64,000 nt of DNA from Bellilinea sp040754815 (GCA_040754815.1 JBFMBX010000001.1:372001-436000); one strand, 5' to 3'. Positions 1 through 8,322 are shown, counted from the stretch's first letter. The notes: generated from the sequence alone by a model not told the origin. Program-made: numbers and translations.

Positions 1-375
1 TGCCTGATCAAGGGGTATCCAGCCCCGATTGACATACACAACATAGGGGCTGTTTTCGATCTTCAGCGGCGTAAAAAGATGATAACCCGGCTGATTTTCC
101 CAAACCTGATTGCGCCACAAAAATTCGTGCTGATCATCAAACTCACCGCGCACCTGTACCATGCGATATTCCATTTCTGGCAGTTCATTGACGGGCAGGT
201 TCTGATTCAAATCCAGCACGGGCGCAGTCAGTTGCGTGAGGATTTGCTGGTTGAGGTTTCGCCGCCACTCCAGCCGTTCCAGTTGCCAGAAGCCCAATCG
301 AATCATCACCCCAACGGCGAGCGTTACCAGCAACGTGGTAAGTATCCAGCGTGGTGTCAATAATTTCCCGATCAC
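1..375 (-). CDS. SURF1 family cytochrome oxidase assembly protein (3' end outside window)
   Basis: Reading leftwards from a GTG at 375, about 125 codons are open to the window edge. The protein begins with one membrane segment and then GFWQLERLEWRR, the arrangement seen at the start of SURF1 proteins (TM1, then R-x-G-x-W-Q-x-x-R). Further on it has V-R-G-E-F-D and Y-V-N-R-G-W-I-P, also typical SURF1 blocks. SURF1 assists insertion of haem a into oxidase subunit I. It lies 3 bp after the stop of the preceding gene, as the last visible member of the oxidase operon. The C-terminal part and second membrane helix are outside the window. The GTG start is inferred; no other start lies in frame near it. 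Confidence 0.82.
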   Translation of the reverse strand, partial: MIGKLLTPRWILTTLLVTLAVGVMIRLGFWQLERLEWRRNLNQQILTQLTAPVLDLNQNLPVNELPEMEYRMVQVRGEFDDQHEFLWRNQVWENQPGYHLFTPLKIENSPYVVYVNRGWIPLDQA

Positions 376-378
376 CGC

Positions 379-900
379 TTAACCGGCCTCATTGTAAAGA
401 CGATCCTCTTCGCTGCCAGGCAGGGGCTTCACCACCAGCGTGTAAAGCCACAACAAAATCCATGTTGGAATACCAATGGAGATAATTCCAAACACCCGGT
501 CAGAAGCCTTTGCCCGCGGCAGAATATCAATCCCCAGCGAGCGGGAGGATTGAAAACTGCACTCCATCGTATATTGATTTGGGCGGTCCAGTGTCATGCG
601 GCTGACCGAACCCGGCGGCACCCACAAAGGACCCAGCTGATGAGAAACATCATCCAGGTTGCGAACCACCAGCGTATCGCCCTCGACGAATTTCATTTCA
701 GGCAAAGCAGGCCCCTCTTCTCCTGCGGCTATCTGCCGGGCCGTGCCGGCAGGCACTATGATTTCAATGGTTTGAGGCGGTCGTTCGCTGCGATCCTTGA
801 CCAGCTGGTACGAAATTTCGCTGACCAGAAAGGCAAATAAGGAACTGATCAGCAGAGTCCACCACAACCGTTTTAGGGCAGCACGAACCGCCGGAGACAT
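379..900 (-). CDS. Membrane protein with cupredoxin-like domain, oxidase operon
   Basis: The 173-residue protein has an N-terminal membrane helix (about residues 10-33), an extracytoplasmic domain and a second helix (about 136-157). The middle part (V-E-G-D-T-L-V-V-R-N-L-D-D-V-S-H-Q-L, then V-P-P-G-S, then M-E-C-S-F) has the order of a cupredoxin: a His after a turn, then a late Cys. The usual second His and Met ligands after the Cys are not visible, so copper binding is unproven. It sits between SCO1 and SURF1, both oxidase assembly factors, so an assembly or copper-handling role is inferred from context. The start lies 1 bp after the sco stop. I do not recognise a named family. Confidence 0.6.
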   Translation of the reverse strand: MSPAVRAALKRLWWTLLISSLFAFLVSEISYQLVKDRSERPPQTIEIIVPAGTARQIAAGEEGPALPEMKFVEGDTLVVRNLDDVSHQLGPLWVPPGSVSRMTLDRPNQYTMECSFQSSRSLGIDILPRAKASDRVFGIISIGIPTWILLWLYTLVVKPLPGSEEDRLYNEAG

Positions 901-901
901 C

Positions 902-1501
902 TCAATTCTCCTTCAAAATCTGGCGAATGTCGGCGGCTATATCCTCCGGAGGGGTACCATAGGCAAAGGTCAGGCGTAAATTGCCGGCCGGATCTATCAG
1001 ATATACACGCGTGGAATGATCCACCAGATACCCCAAGGCACTTTGCCCCTCATTAATCTGGCGGTAAACGCCGTATGCCTTCCAGATAGGGGTCAAATCT
1101 TCTTCGCTGCCGGAAAGGCCAATAAATTGCGGGTCAAAACCGGCGGCGTAGGACTGAATACGCTCAGGGCTATCCCGCTGAGGGTCAACAGTGATGAACA
1201 CCACGTCCAAACGGTCGGCATAAGCGGATAAGTCTGCTTTAACGCGTTTCATTTCTGCCATCGTTGTCGGGCAAAAATCCGGGCAGGTCGTGTACCCAAA
1301 GAAAATCAAGGTTACTTTGCCCTGCTGGTCGCTCAGGCGATACAGGGAACCATCCGCGCGGGTCAGTTCAATCGGCGGGGCAGCGACAGGCGGTTCGATC
1401 AATGATCCGTGAAACGAATACGGTCGGGCAAAAGCCAGCAACCAGAGGGCCAGCAAACCCGCCAATACCGCAACCGTAATTAACCAGATCGTCCGCTGCA
1501 T
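902..1501 (-). CDS. SCO1/SenC family copper chaperone
   Basis: The 199-residue protein has an N-terminal membrane anchor (residues 4-25) followed by a thioredoxin-fold domain. The copper-binding TTCPDFCP motif (CxxxC) lies in the region F-F-G-Y-T-T-C-P-D-F-C-P-T-T, and the third ligand His is in Y-L-V-D-H-S-T-R-V-Y-L. These are the diagnostic SCO/SenC blocks. The family delivers copper to the CuA site of oxidase subunit II, outside the cytoplasmic membrane. It follows subunit III and precedes the cupredoxin-like gene on the same strand, consistent with one assembly operon. Confidence 0.92.
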   Translation of the reverse strand: MQRTIWLITVAVLAGLLALWLLAFARPYSFHGSLIEPPVAAPPIELTRADGSLYRLSDQQGKVTLIFFGYTTCPDFCPTTMAEMKRVKADLSAYADRLDVVFITVDPQRDSPERIQSYAAGFDPQFIGLSGSEEDLTPIWKAYGVYRQINEGQSALGYLVDHSTRVYLIDPAGNLRLTFAYGTPPEDIAADIRQILKEN

Positions 1502-1519
1502 TGCTGCTCTTCTTCCGAA

Positions 1520-2089
1520 TCAAAGCGTCCCGATCAAATATAGCGCCGGATAGAAGAAAATCCAAACAACGTCCACAAAGTGCCAGTAATTAGCGGCAGC
1601 TTCCACAGCCCAGTGTCTTTCAGGGCTGTAATGTCCTTTTAGACCGTTGCGAAAGACGATGAAGAGGAAAATCACTCCCGTCAGAACATGAAAGGCATGC
1701 ATGCCGGTCATCATGAAGAAAACCGCACCTTCCGCTCCATCCGCCGGGCCAAACGGCGCCAGCCGCCACTCAAATCCGACCACCCCCACCAAAAACGCAA
1801 TACCGAGCAGCATCGTGATGAAGATACTGGTCAAAAAACCCCGGCGGTTGCCTTGGGAAATTTGCACCTCGGCGCGGTTGGCAAAAAATGAACTGATCAG
1901 CAGGACTGAGGTAACCACAAGTCCCAGTTGTTGCTCTAAATGAGGGCGTTTATCCCCCAGCAGGTAAAAACGAGTAACCAGCAAAGCCGCAAAAACAAAA
2001 GAATCCGAAAGGATGAACAACCACAACCCCAGACGGTTGTTGGCTAATTTTTGCTTGTAAGTGGTCAAAGTTGCTTCGTGAGTTGCCAT
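1520..2089 (-). CDS. ctaE: Cytochrome c oxidase subunit III
   Basis: The 189-residue integral membrane protein has about five hydrophobic segments. It starts K-L-A-N-N-R-L-G-L-W-L-F-I-L-S-D-S and carries M-T-G-M-H-A-F-H-V-L-T-G and Y-W-H-F-V-D-V-V-W-I-F, both hallmark subunit III blocks. The length fits the five-helix bacterial form. It is encoded directly after the small subunit IV gene (stop of one adjoining start of the next). Subunit III stabilises subunit I and supports proton uptake. Confidence 0.93.
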   Translation of the reverse strand: MATHEATLTTYKQKLANNRLGLWLFILSDSFVFAALLVTRFYLLGDKRPHLEQQLGLVVTSVLLISSFFANRAEVQISQGNRRGFLTSIFITMLLGIAFLVGVVGFEWRLAPFGPADGAEGAVFFMMTGMHAFHVLTGVIFLFIVFRNGLKGHYSPERHWAVEAAANYWHFVDVVWIFFYPALYLIGTL

Positions 2090-2293
2090 TTAGTGTTCTC
2101 CTTCCGAACGAAATACCCGCCCGATGTGCATGAAGTAAATCACCACCAGCGCGGCTTTCAACAACCCCACAATCCACAAGAAAATTGCGGCAGCCTCATG
2201 GGTGCCGAGGTAATATTCCAGCACCGTGAGGATGGCCAGCCCGAGAAAGACCAGCACGCCGCGCCTGAGTTCATCTATTTTTCCGTTTTTCAT
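2090..2293 (-). CDS. ctaF: Cytochrome c oxidase subunit IV (small membrane subunit)
   Basis: A 67-residue protein with two membrane helices, beginning M-K-N-G-K-I-D-E-L-R-R-G. The second helix ends V-V-I-Y-F-M-H-I-G, which matches the prokaryotic COX4 family ending. I chose the ATG at 2293 because AAGGAGG lies just upstream with good spacing. A longer reading from 2347 would overlap the end of subunit I by over 40 bp and has no such site. Its place between subunits I and III is the usual one in bacterial caa3 operons. Confidence 0.82.
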   Translation of the reverse strand: MKNGKIDELRRGVLVFLGLAILTVLEYYLGTHEAAAIFLWIVGLLKAALVVIYFMHIGRVFRSEGEH

Positions 2294-2303
2294 CCCTTCC
2301 TCC

Positions 2304-4151
2304 TTAATCCCCTGCCGATTGAGGCAAGACCTCGACATAACGGGCATCTTTCAAGCCGTAATCATACGGATCGCCAACTACGCGAATGGGCTGCGGGTAA
2401 TTGTGCATCGGGGCAGGTGTAGGCAGCACCGTCCATTCCGGCGAACGGGATTGCCACACATTATCGGTGACCACCTGCCCTCGCCTGGCACTGACGAACA
2501 GGTTGATCAGAAAGATCAGCACCGACAAAGCCACCATAAAGCCGGCAATGGTAACAATCAGGTGAGTGGTTTCAAAACCCTGAGCCGGATCATAATCTGC
2601 AATGCGCCGGCGCATTCCCAGCAAACCAACCTGCATTTGCCCGAAAGACATGATCAAAAAGCCGGGAGTGAGTAAATAAAAATGGATTTTTCCCAGCAAT
2701 TCGTTCATCTTTCGACCGGTAACTTTGGGATACCAGTAATAAACGGCTGCAAACAACGGGAAAATGAACCCTCCAAACATGGTGGCATGAAAATGTCCCA
2801 CGACAAAGTAACTATCGTGCATGTGGAGGTTGGTTGAAACCGTACCCAGTGGAGGCCCGCTCAATCCGCCCATCAAGAATACGACAATCGCCCCGATCAG
2901 GAAAAGCATGGGGGTATGGAAGCGGATGCGCCCCATCCAGAGGGTTGCCACCCACGAAAAGAACTTGATCCCCGTCGGCACCGCAACCAGCAGCGTGGAA
3001 TACATGAACGGCACCCGCAGGTACTCCTCCATGCCGGAGGTGAACATGTGATGCGCCCAAACCAGAAAACCCACCAGCGCAATACCCAGCGAGGACATGG
3101 CCACCCATTTGTAGCCAAACAGCGGTTTGCGCACAAACACCGGCAACAACTCACTGATAATCCCTAAGCCGGGCAGAACGAAGATATACACCGCCGGGTG
3201 GGAATAAAACCAGAACAGGTGCTGAAAGAGGATGGGGTTACCCCCTTTGGAGGCATCAAAAAACCCCATGCCGAACAGCCGTTCAAAACTGACCATCTGA
3301 AAAGAAGTGCCGATCAACTGAGTGGCCGTCAAGGCGATGATCGAGGTTGCCAGCGTTGCCCAGGCGAAAATCGGCATGCGAAACATCCTCATCCCCGGCG
3401 CGCGCATCCGCAGGATGGTAACGATGAGATTCAAAGCACCAAGAATGGATGACCAGCCCGCAAAGAAAACTGCCACAAAGAACATTTGCATCCCCATGGG
3501 AGCGCGGAGACTTAACGGCGGGTAACCCGTCCAGCCGGTATCGAAACCTCCGGTAAAAATGGCCGAAACCAGCACCAGCGAAGCCGGCACCGCCAGCCAG
3601 AAGGAAAAGGCGTTCAAGCGGGGGAAGGCCATGTCTCTGGCACCAATCAACAGCGGCACTGCGTAATTCGACATTGCCGAAATGCCCATGAGAATGGAAA
3701 CAATCAAGGTCATTCCGTGCATACCGATCAAGGTATTGAAGAAATTGAGGGTGACCCATTGCATACCGGTTTGCACCAGTTCCACGCGAAAAATCAACGC
3801 GAAGGAACCCCCCACCACCAGTAAGAAAAGTGAAAGAAAGGCATACTGCACACCGATAACTTTATGATCAAGACTGTAACCAAAGTATCGTTTTACTCCC
3901 GGTTCCTCGTGAATCTCTTCGGGGTCGGGGGTTTCCTCCCCTTTTGCCCACGCAAACCAATCGCGAAAAGCACCGATGGCGATCAGGAAACCGATCACCC
4001 CCAAAGCAGCGCCCGCCACCCACGCCGGCTCGGCTTTGTAACCCAGCCCCATCAGCGCACGAATACCGGTAACCAGCCCAATGCCGGCTGCCCAGCCAAT
4101 GGTTTGACCGATCAGCCCCCGCAGAATTCCGTAAGAAAAAATACCTTTCAT
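2304..4151 (-). CDS. ctaD: Cytochrome c oxidase subunit I (caa3 type, A2-like)
   Basis: The 615-residue catalytic subunit reduces O2 at the haem a3-CuB centre and pumps protons. Two extra hydrophobic segments precede the core (residues 1-65), followed by a charged linker. Visible ligands: His in I-G-M-H-G-M-T-L-I (low-spin haem), His and the cross-linked Tyr in W-F-Y-S-H-P-A-V-Y-I, His-His in W-A-H-H-M-F-T-S-G, and two His in V-V-G-H-F-H-A-T-M-F. The Y-S-H-P-A-V-Y motif lacks the Glu of H-P-E-V-Y, which is the signature of A2-type oxidases with the YS motif in place of the D-channel Glu. The start has an AGGAGAGG site about 9 nt upstream. Subunit II is encoded 22 bp upstream and subunit IV about 10 bp downstream. 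Confidence 0.96.
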   Translation of the reverse strand: MKGIFSYGILRGLIGQTIGWAAGIGLVTGIRALMGLGYKAEPAWVAGAALGVIGFLIAIGAFRDWFAWAKGEETPDPEEIHEEPGVKRYFGYSLDHKVIGVQYAFLSLFLLVVGGSFALIFRVELVQTGMQWVTLNFFNTLIGMHGMTLIVSILMGISAMSNYAVPLLIGARDMAFPRLNAFSFWLAVPASLVLVSAIFTGGFDTGWTGYPPLSLRAPMGMQMFFVAVFFAGWSSILGALNLIVTILRMRAPGMRMFRMPIFAWATLATSIIALTATQLIGTSFQMVSFERLFGMGFFDASKGGNPILFQHLFWFYSHPAVYIFVLPGLGIISELLPVFVRKPLFGYKWVAMSSLGIALVGFLVWAHHMFTSGMEEYLRVPFMYSTLLVAVPTGIKFFSWVATLWMGRIRFHTPMLFLIGAIVVFLMGGLSGPPLGTVSTNLHMHDSYFVVGHFHATMFGGFIFPLFAAVYYWYPKVTGRKMNELLGKIHFYLLTPGFLIMSFGQMQVGLLGMRRRIADYDPAQGFETTHLIVTIAGFMVALSVLIFLINLFVSARRGQVVTDNVWQSRSPEWTVLPTPAPMHNYPQPIRVVGDPYDYGLKDARYVEVLPQSAGD

Positions 4152-4173
4152 AAGTCTGCCTCTCCTTTTGTGG

Positions 4174-5592
4174 TTATTTGAGCGACTTGATATATTCGAT
4201 CATTTCCAGAATTTGCTGTTCCGGAATGTTATCTTGATAAGTTTGCGGCATTACACCCGGCGCAAACCCTTTCACTACCTGAGCATTGGGGTTAACAATA
4301 GATGTCAGCAGATACTCATCATCCACTGTTACGATAGACCCATCGGTGAGTTCATGCTGAGAACCATATAATCCCTTCCAGGTCGGCCCAACGTTCGGTG
4401 TGCCGTCAACCGAATGGCAGGAAAAACAACCGTTATTGCGCGCCCAAACCTCACCCCGCGCTACGGGATCGGATCCAAGGGCGGTCAGCTGATCCTGCAC
4501 CCATTGATCGAACTCCGCCTGCGTGACGACTTTTACCGGCGATTCCATGTAAGCATGGGAGGTGCCGCACATTTCTGCACAGCGCACCTTGAATTCACCC
4601 AATTCTGTAGGGGTTACGCGCAGCTCGCGCACCAGATTTTCACCCGGCAAAGTGTCCTGTTTGACGCGGAATTCTGGCACCCAGAAGGAATGGATGACAT
4701 CCAGCGAAGTCAGTTTCAGCAGGGCTTGCTGGTTGACCGGCATCACCAGTGTATTGGAAACAATGCCGTAATCGGGATACTCAAACCGCCAGAACCACTG
4801 CCCGGCAACCACTTTGATCTGCAGAGCCTGCGGGTCAGCGCGTCGCGTTTCTGCCAGCGAGACCGACCCAAGGTAGGCAAAATAAATCATGATTCCCAGC
4901 GGAATCACCGTCCAGATGATTTCTAACGGATTGTTGCCTTTGATATAGACACCTTCTTCCTCTTCCCCCGCTTTGTGACGAAACACAATCAGGCTGTAAC
5001 CCAGAAAGACCACAATCAGCGAAAACAATAAGGAAATCATGAAGATGTGCAGGTTGAATAAAGCATCAATCGGTTGCGCCTGCACACTGGCAGCAATAGG
5101 AAGCAAGGGAATGTTGCTCAGCAATAAATAAGTCAGGGCGGTGAAGGCTGCAATCAAAACTCCAACGATCACAAAATGCTTCATAGACGATCTCCTCTGT
5201 AAGGGGGAATGCTCACTTGCCGTTTGCGAAAACTTTGGCAGGTTCAACCAATCTTCAGCCTGAGCAGGGGTCAGGGTACGGCGGTCATAAACCACCACTG
5301 CCCCGCTGGATTTGAGGGAAACCAGCATCACTTTCATGGGCTGATCGCCGCTGACGAATTCCTGTAAAAATTCGGAGCGGGAAATCGCTTTATCGTCATA
5401 ATCCAGAATGATCAGATCGGGCGACCAGTGCTGCATCTCGATCAAGACGGCTTCGTTTGAGCTCACCAGTCTGATTTGCAAATCCGGATCCTTCCATTGA
5501 CGCAGGATCATCTTTTCCAAACCCTGTCCAAACAAGGGATTGGCGGATGCAATCAAAACGCGCTGATATGGCACTTTTTTTTCACGGCTCAT
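4174..5592 (-). CDS. ctaC: Receiver-like domain fused in frame to cytochrome c oxidase subunit II with cytochrome c domain
   Basis: The open frame encodes 472 residues. Residues 137-472 are a full subunit II: a signal-like helix (138-158), two membrane helices (about 177-204 and 224-246), CuA ligands His301, Cys338, Glu340, Cys342, His346 and Met349 (C-A-E-M-C-G-T-S-H-A-Y-M), and a C-terminal cytochrome c with C-F-S-C-H at 389-393 and probable axial Met448. This defines a caa3 oxidase. Residues 1-120 resemble a response-regulator receiver (R-V-L-I-A-S-A-N-P-L-F, L-I-I-L-D-Y-D-D with Asp64), but the N-terminal acidic pair is missing. Subunit II has its own ATG at 5184 with a strong site, so it may be made alone (336 aa). 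The long start at 5592 has an AGGGA site 7 nt upstream. Both products are possible. It is the first gene of the oxidase operon. Confidence 0.85.
   Translation of the reverse strand: MSREKKVPYQRVLIASANPLFGQGLEKMILRQWKDPDLQIRLVSSNEAVLIEMQHWSPDLIILDYDDKAISRSEFLQEFVSGDQPMKVMLVSLKSSGAVVVYDRRTLTPAQAEDWLNLPKFSQTASEHSPLQRRSSMKHFVIVGVLIAAFTALTYLLLSNIPLLPIAASVQAQPIDALFNLHIFMISLLFSLIVVFLGYSLIVFRHKAGEEEEGVYIKGNNPLEIIWTVIPLGIMIYFAYLGSVSLAETRRADPQALQIKVVAGQWFWRFEYPDYGIVSNTLVMPVNQQALLKLTSLDVIHSFWVPEFRVKQDTLPGENLVRELRVTPTELGEFKVRCAEMCGTSHAYMESPVKVVTQAEFDQWVQDQLTALGSDPVARGEVWARNNGCFSCHSVDGTPNVGPTWKGLYGSQHELTDGSIVTVDDEYLLTSIVNPNAQVVKGFAPGVMPQTYQDNIPEQQILEMIEYIKSLK
5182..5198 (-). promoter_or_regulatory. Internal ribosome binding site and ATG for subunit II alone
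   Basis: On the minus strand AGAGGAGA (5198-5191) lies 6 nt before ATG 5184, exactly where a normal subunit II begins (M-K-H-F-V-I-V-G). It decides that an unfused 336-residue subunit II can be translated from the same mRNA. Confidence 0.7.
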
Positions 5593-5643
5593 AATAAAAT
5601 CCCTGAATGCAGCTTCCCAATTATTCCCAGTAATAATTTAACC

Positions 5644-5679
5644 AAAAATTGTCCGAATTTCTTCCATCGGACAATTTTT
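5644..5679 (-). terminator. Intrinsic terminator between two-component operon and oxidase operon
   Basis: A 13-bp perfect stem (5644-5656 with 5667-5679) closes a 10-nt loop. On the minus strand it is followed by a T-rich run. It lies after the response regulator stop (5731) and before the oxidase operon start (5592), so it separates the two operons. The stem is A/T at its base, so it could work in both directions. Confidence 0.75.
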
Positions 5680-5730
5680 TACAGGTTAAATCCAATTTTC
5701 TGGAAGGGTGATTTTTACCTCACCCGCTCA

Positions 5731-6384
5731 TCATTCCCTTTTTTGGATCAATCCCAGCTGCAGCCCTTTACTGACTGCCTCAGCCCGGTTAGAGGCTTCC
5801 AGTTTTTCTAAAATATGGCGCACATGCGTCTTGACCGTGTTCTCCGAGATGAATAAACTCGCCGCAATCTGGCTGGTTGTTTGCCCGGCGGCCAGACAAT
5901 CCAGCACCTCCAACTCGCGGTCGCTGAGTAAAGGCTGTGGTTTCAGTTCCCCCTGCCGCGCCAGCGCACGCAGTACGACACCTGTTACCTCCGGCGAAAG
6001 GGCTCCCTCCCCTTCCGCCACCCGCATGATTGCCTTCCGTAAATCTTCCGGCTCAATATTCTTCAACAAGTAGCCGTCCGCACCCAGTCGAATGGCGGTC
6101 AGCAAATCCTCTTCATCTTCGGAAATGGTCAGCATCAAAACCCGCACCGGCAGGTTCATTTTGCGAATCTGATCCACCGTCTGGATACCATCCATTTCCG
6201 GCATGTTGACATCCAGCAAAACGACGTCGGGTTTTTCTCGTTGGATGACCTGTAATGCTTCACGGCCGTTGCTGGCTTCGCCAATCACTTGCAAGCCGGG
6301 CAAGTCATTGATCAGGCCAATTAAACCCCGCCGGAACAGGGCATGATCGTCCACAACAACCATTCGAACAGGAAAGGCACTCAT
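5731..6384 (-). CDS. LuxR/NarL-family response regulator
   Basis: The 217-residue protein has an N-terminal receiver (V-V-V-D-D-H-A-L-F-R-R-G, phospho-acceptor Asp in V-V-L-L-D-V-N-M-P-E-M-D-G, and a weaker final block) and a C-terminal LuxR helix-turn-helix (L-S-D-R-E-L-E-V-L-D-C-L-A-A-G, then S-E-N-T-V-K-T-H-V). It is a typical DNA-binding partner of HisKA_3 kinases. Its ATG overlaps the kinase stop by 4 nt, so the pair is translationally coupled. Targets are not visible; the oxidase operon directly downstream is a candidate, by position only. Confidence 0.95.
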   Translation of the reverse strand: MSAFPVRMVVVDDHALFRRGLIGLINDLPGLQVIGEASNGREALQVIQREKPDVVLLDVNMPEMDGIQTVDQIRKMNLPVRVLMLTISEDEEDLLTAIRLGADGYLLKNIEPEDLRKAIMRVAEGEGALSPEVTGVVLRALARQGELKPQPLLSDRELEVLDCLAAGQTTSQIAASLFISENTVKTHVRHILEKLEASNRAEAVSKGLQLGLIQKRE

Positions 6385-8189
6385 ACCGGCGTTTCCTCTT
6401 GTTTGATGGGTAAGTTTATTCGTATGGTTGTTCCCTCCTGAGGTTTGCTGATCACTTGAAAATCAGCGCCGATCAATTCGGCTCTTTCCCGCATTCCCCG
6501 CAGCCCATGCCGGGAATACTCCGGCACATCCTCCGCTGTAAATCCAACGCCATTATCGCTGATTTCCAATATCAGTAAATCTTTCCAGTTGCGCACCTCG
6601 ATTCGCACGTGGTTGGCTTGCGAGTGCTTACGCACATTACTCAGTGCCTCCTGAACAATTCTCAATAATTGTGCCTGAACTTCCGGCTCGAGATTGGGAA
6701 CTTCGGTCGGGAATACACGTTCCACCCGCATCCCGCTGACCTTCTCGAAATCTCGGGCAAGCGGTTCGAGCCAGAGTATGATATTTTCTCCCGGATTGAG
6801 TCGCAAACTGTCAATCACCTGACGGGTTTCCAAATAAGCGTCTGCTATGGCTTGATAGGACTGGTGAATCGTCTGTTCAAGACGCTGCAATTCACCGTGT
6901 GCCAGCTGGTTTTGCATTTGGGCAACCGTTAATTTGAGGTACGCCAGAGTCTGAGCAAGGCTGTCGTGAATTTCCCGCGCGAGGCGGATACGCTCCTGCA
7001 ACACAAGACGGTACTCTCGTCCTTGCTGGGCTCTTTCGCTCTCAATTAACATCGCCAGTTGACCGGCAATCAGACCCAGCAATTCAGGGGGAAGATTTTT
7101 AGGGTCACGGTTATCGCGGCTGATAAGTAGCATACCCCCAATCACCGCATTACCGGGCAAGCAGCAAGGTACAAGCCATGCGGAAAAATTGGAAGCATTC
7201 TCAATTTCTCGTGGGGAGCAATCGTCAAGCCGTATTTCAACTAGCAGATCCCGCATCGCCGCATCGGCCTGGCTTGATTTTAACCAAGCATCTTCTCCCA
7301 GCACTAATTGCAGTCCTGCAAAATGCGGCATGGAGGGTTTGATTTCCAAACGAATTCCGCTCAATCCCAGCAAATTGTACAAACGATCCAGCAGGTTATG
7401 AGCGTAAGTTTCAATGGCGGCATAAACCGCCTGTGATTGATTTGTATTTCGCAATGCCGCTTTTTCTTGATTTTTCAAACGAAGGATTTCCATTGCAGAA
7501 AGCATTTCTCGCAGCAGGATGGTGAGAAATTCGTGAGTATTTTCATTCAATTGCCGGTCAGGCGGCAGATAGAGGTTCAGCATGGCAAGAGTCTGATTTT
7601 CTCGCTGCAGAGGCAGACAGTAAATTCGTACCGATTGATCGAAAGGCGCTTCCAGCAGCGGGCACGATTCCCCAACCGTCGTTTCCAGCCTCTGGCAGAC
7701 CCGGCAGCGATTCCGGACGCGGGGTTCGCTCAGGTGCTCGGCCCATGCTTTGAGCACCGGTGAGGGGTAAGCCCCATAAGTCAGGGCATTAAGGGGCTGC
7801 CCCCATTCATCAAACGGCATGAAAGATACACCAACTGCGCCGGTTATTTCACCAAAAATGCTGAGAGAACGCTCGATCAGGTCTTTTTCCGTTTGTGCTT
7901 CCAGCCACACCTGATTAAGACGCAACATTCCCTTGAGGCGTAGTTCCAGTTCACTTTCCACCCGCTGATTTTCCTGCAAGGATGCATGCAGCCGTTGCTG
8001 GTGATGGCGCTGAGCATACCAATCCGTTAACAGCCATGCTACTCCGCCTGCCAGCAAAACTGCCAGTGACCAGTAACGCCAGCCAGCCGGTTGTTTGGAG
8101 AGAAGAATCTCCAATCCTAAAAAGAGGAAAAAACCGGCGAAAAGAATGAGTGGCAAGCGAATTTTGACCGGTTTCGGACGATTGTTCAT
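6381..8189 (-). CDS. Sensor histidine kinase (HisKA_3) with GAF-like domain and Cys cluster
   Basis: The 602-residue protein has two N-terminal membrane helices (about 9-27 and 35-53) with almost no loop outside, so it senses an internal or membrane signal. A GAF-like region (about 95-235) contains C-R-V-C-Q-R-L-E-T-T-V-G-E-S-C, a Cys cluster that could bind metal or sense redox. A second GAF-like region follows. The dimerisation box is L-A-R-E-I-H-D-S-L-A-Q-T-L with the phosphorylated His, then an ATPase domain with N-V-R-K-H-S-Q-A and D-N-G-V-G-F. It acts with the overlapping response regulator gene. The start has no Shine-Dalgarno; a TAGAAT box lies 8 nt upstream. Confidence 0.93.
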   Translation of the reverse strand: MNNRPKPVKIRLPLILFAGFFLFLGLEILLSKQPAGWRYWSLAVLLAGGVAWLLTDWYAQRHHQQRLHASLQENQRVESELELRLKGMLRLNQVWLEAQTEKDLIERSLSIFGEITGAVGVSFMPFDEWGQPLNALTYGAYPSPVLKAWAEHLSEPRVRNRCRVCQRLETTVGESCPLLEAPFDQSVRIYCLPLQRENQTLAMLNLYLPPDRQLNENTHEFLTILLREMLSAMEILRLKNQEKAALRNTNQSQAVYAAIETYAHNLLDRLYNLLGLSGIRLEIKPSMPHFAGLQLVLGEDAWLKSSQADAAMRDLLVEIRLDDCSPREIENASNFSAWLVPCCLPGNAVIGGMLLISRDNRDPKNLPPELLGLIAGQLAMLIESERAQQGREYRLVLQERIRLAREIHDSLAQTLAYLKLTVAQMQNQLAHGELQRLEQTIHQSYQAIADAYLETRQVIDSLRLNPGENIILWLEPLARDFEKVSGMRVERVFPTEVPNLEPEVQAQLLRIVQEALSNVRKHSQANHVRIEVRNWKDLLILEISDNGVGFTAEDVPEYSRHGLRGMRERAELIGADFQVISKPQEGTTIRINLPIKQEETPV

Positions 8190-8197
8190 CAGGACAG

Positions 8198-8203
8198 ATT
8201 CTA
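8198..8203 (-). promoter_or_regulatory. -10 box (TAGAAT) of likely leaderless kinase operon
   Basis: On the minus strand TAGAAT, preceded by TG, lies 8 nt before ATG 8189, and no ribosome binding site is visible between them. Transcription would begin at or 1-2 nt before the start codon. Confidence 0.45.
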
Positions 8204-8281
8204 CACCGAAAAGATTAAAAAAGAAAATTTCGTATAACCCGAGACAGAGTACCTCTTCCCCGCTGCGTTATTATAACAAAA

Positions 8282-8322
8282 ACAAAAGATGGGCAATTCA
8301 ATCAGTGTTGCCCATCTTTTGT
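8282..8322 (-). terminator. Intrinsic terminator after cytochrome c gene
   Basis: A 15-bp perfect stem (8282-8296 with 8308-8322) has an 11-nt loop and, on the minus strand, a following T-rich run. It lies 24 bp after the cytochrome c stop. Confidence 0.85.

Noticed and set aside
79..363. Plus-strand frame at the left edge
   Set aside because: It is the shadow of the SURF1 gene on the minus strand.
2304..2347. Longer subunit IV start at 2347
   Set aside because: The AAGGAGG site and family start favour 2293, and the longer form overlaps subunit I.
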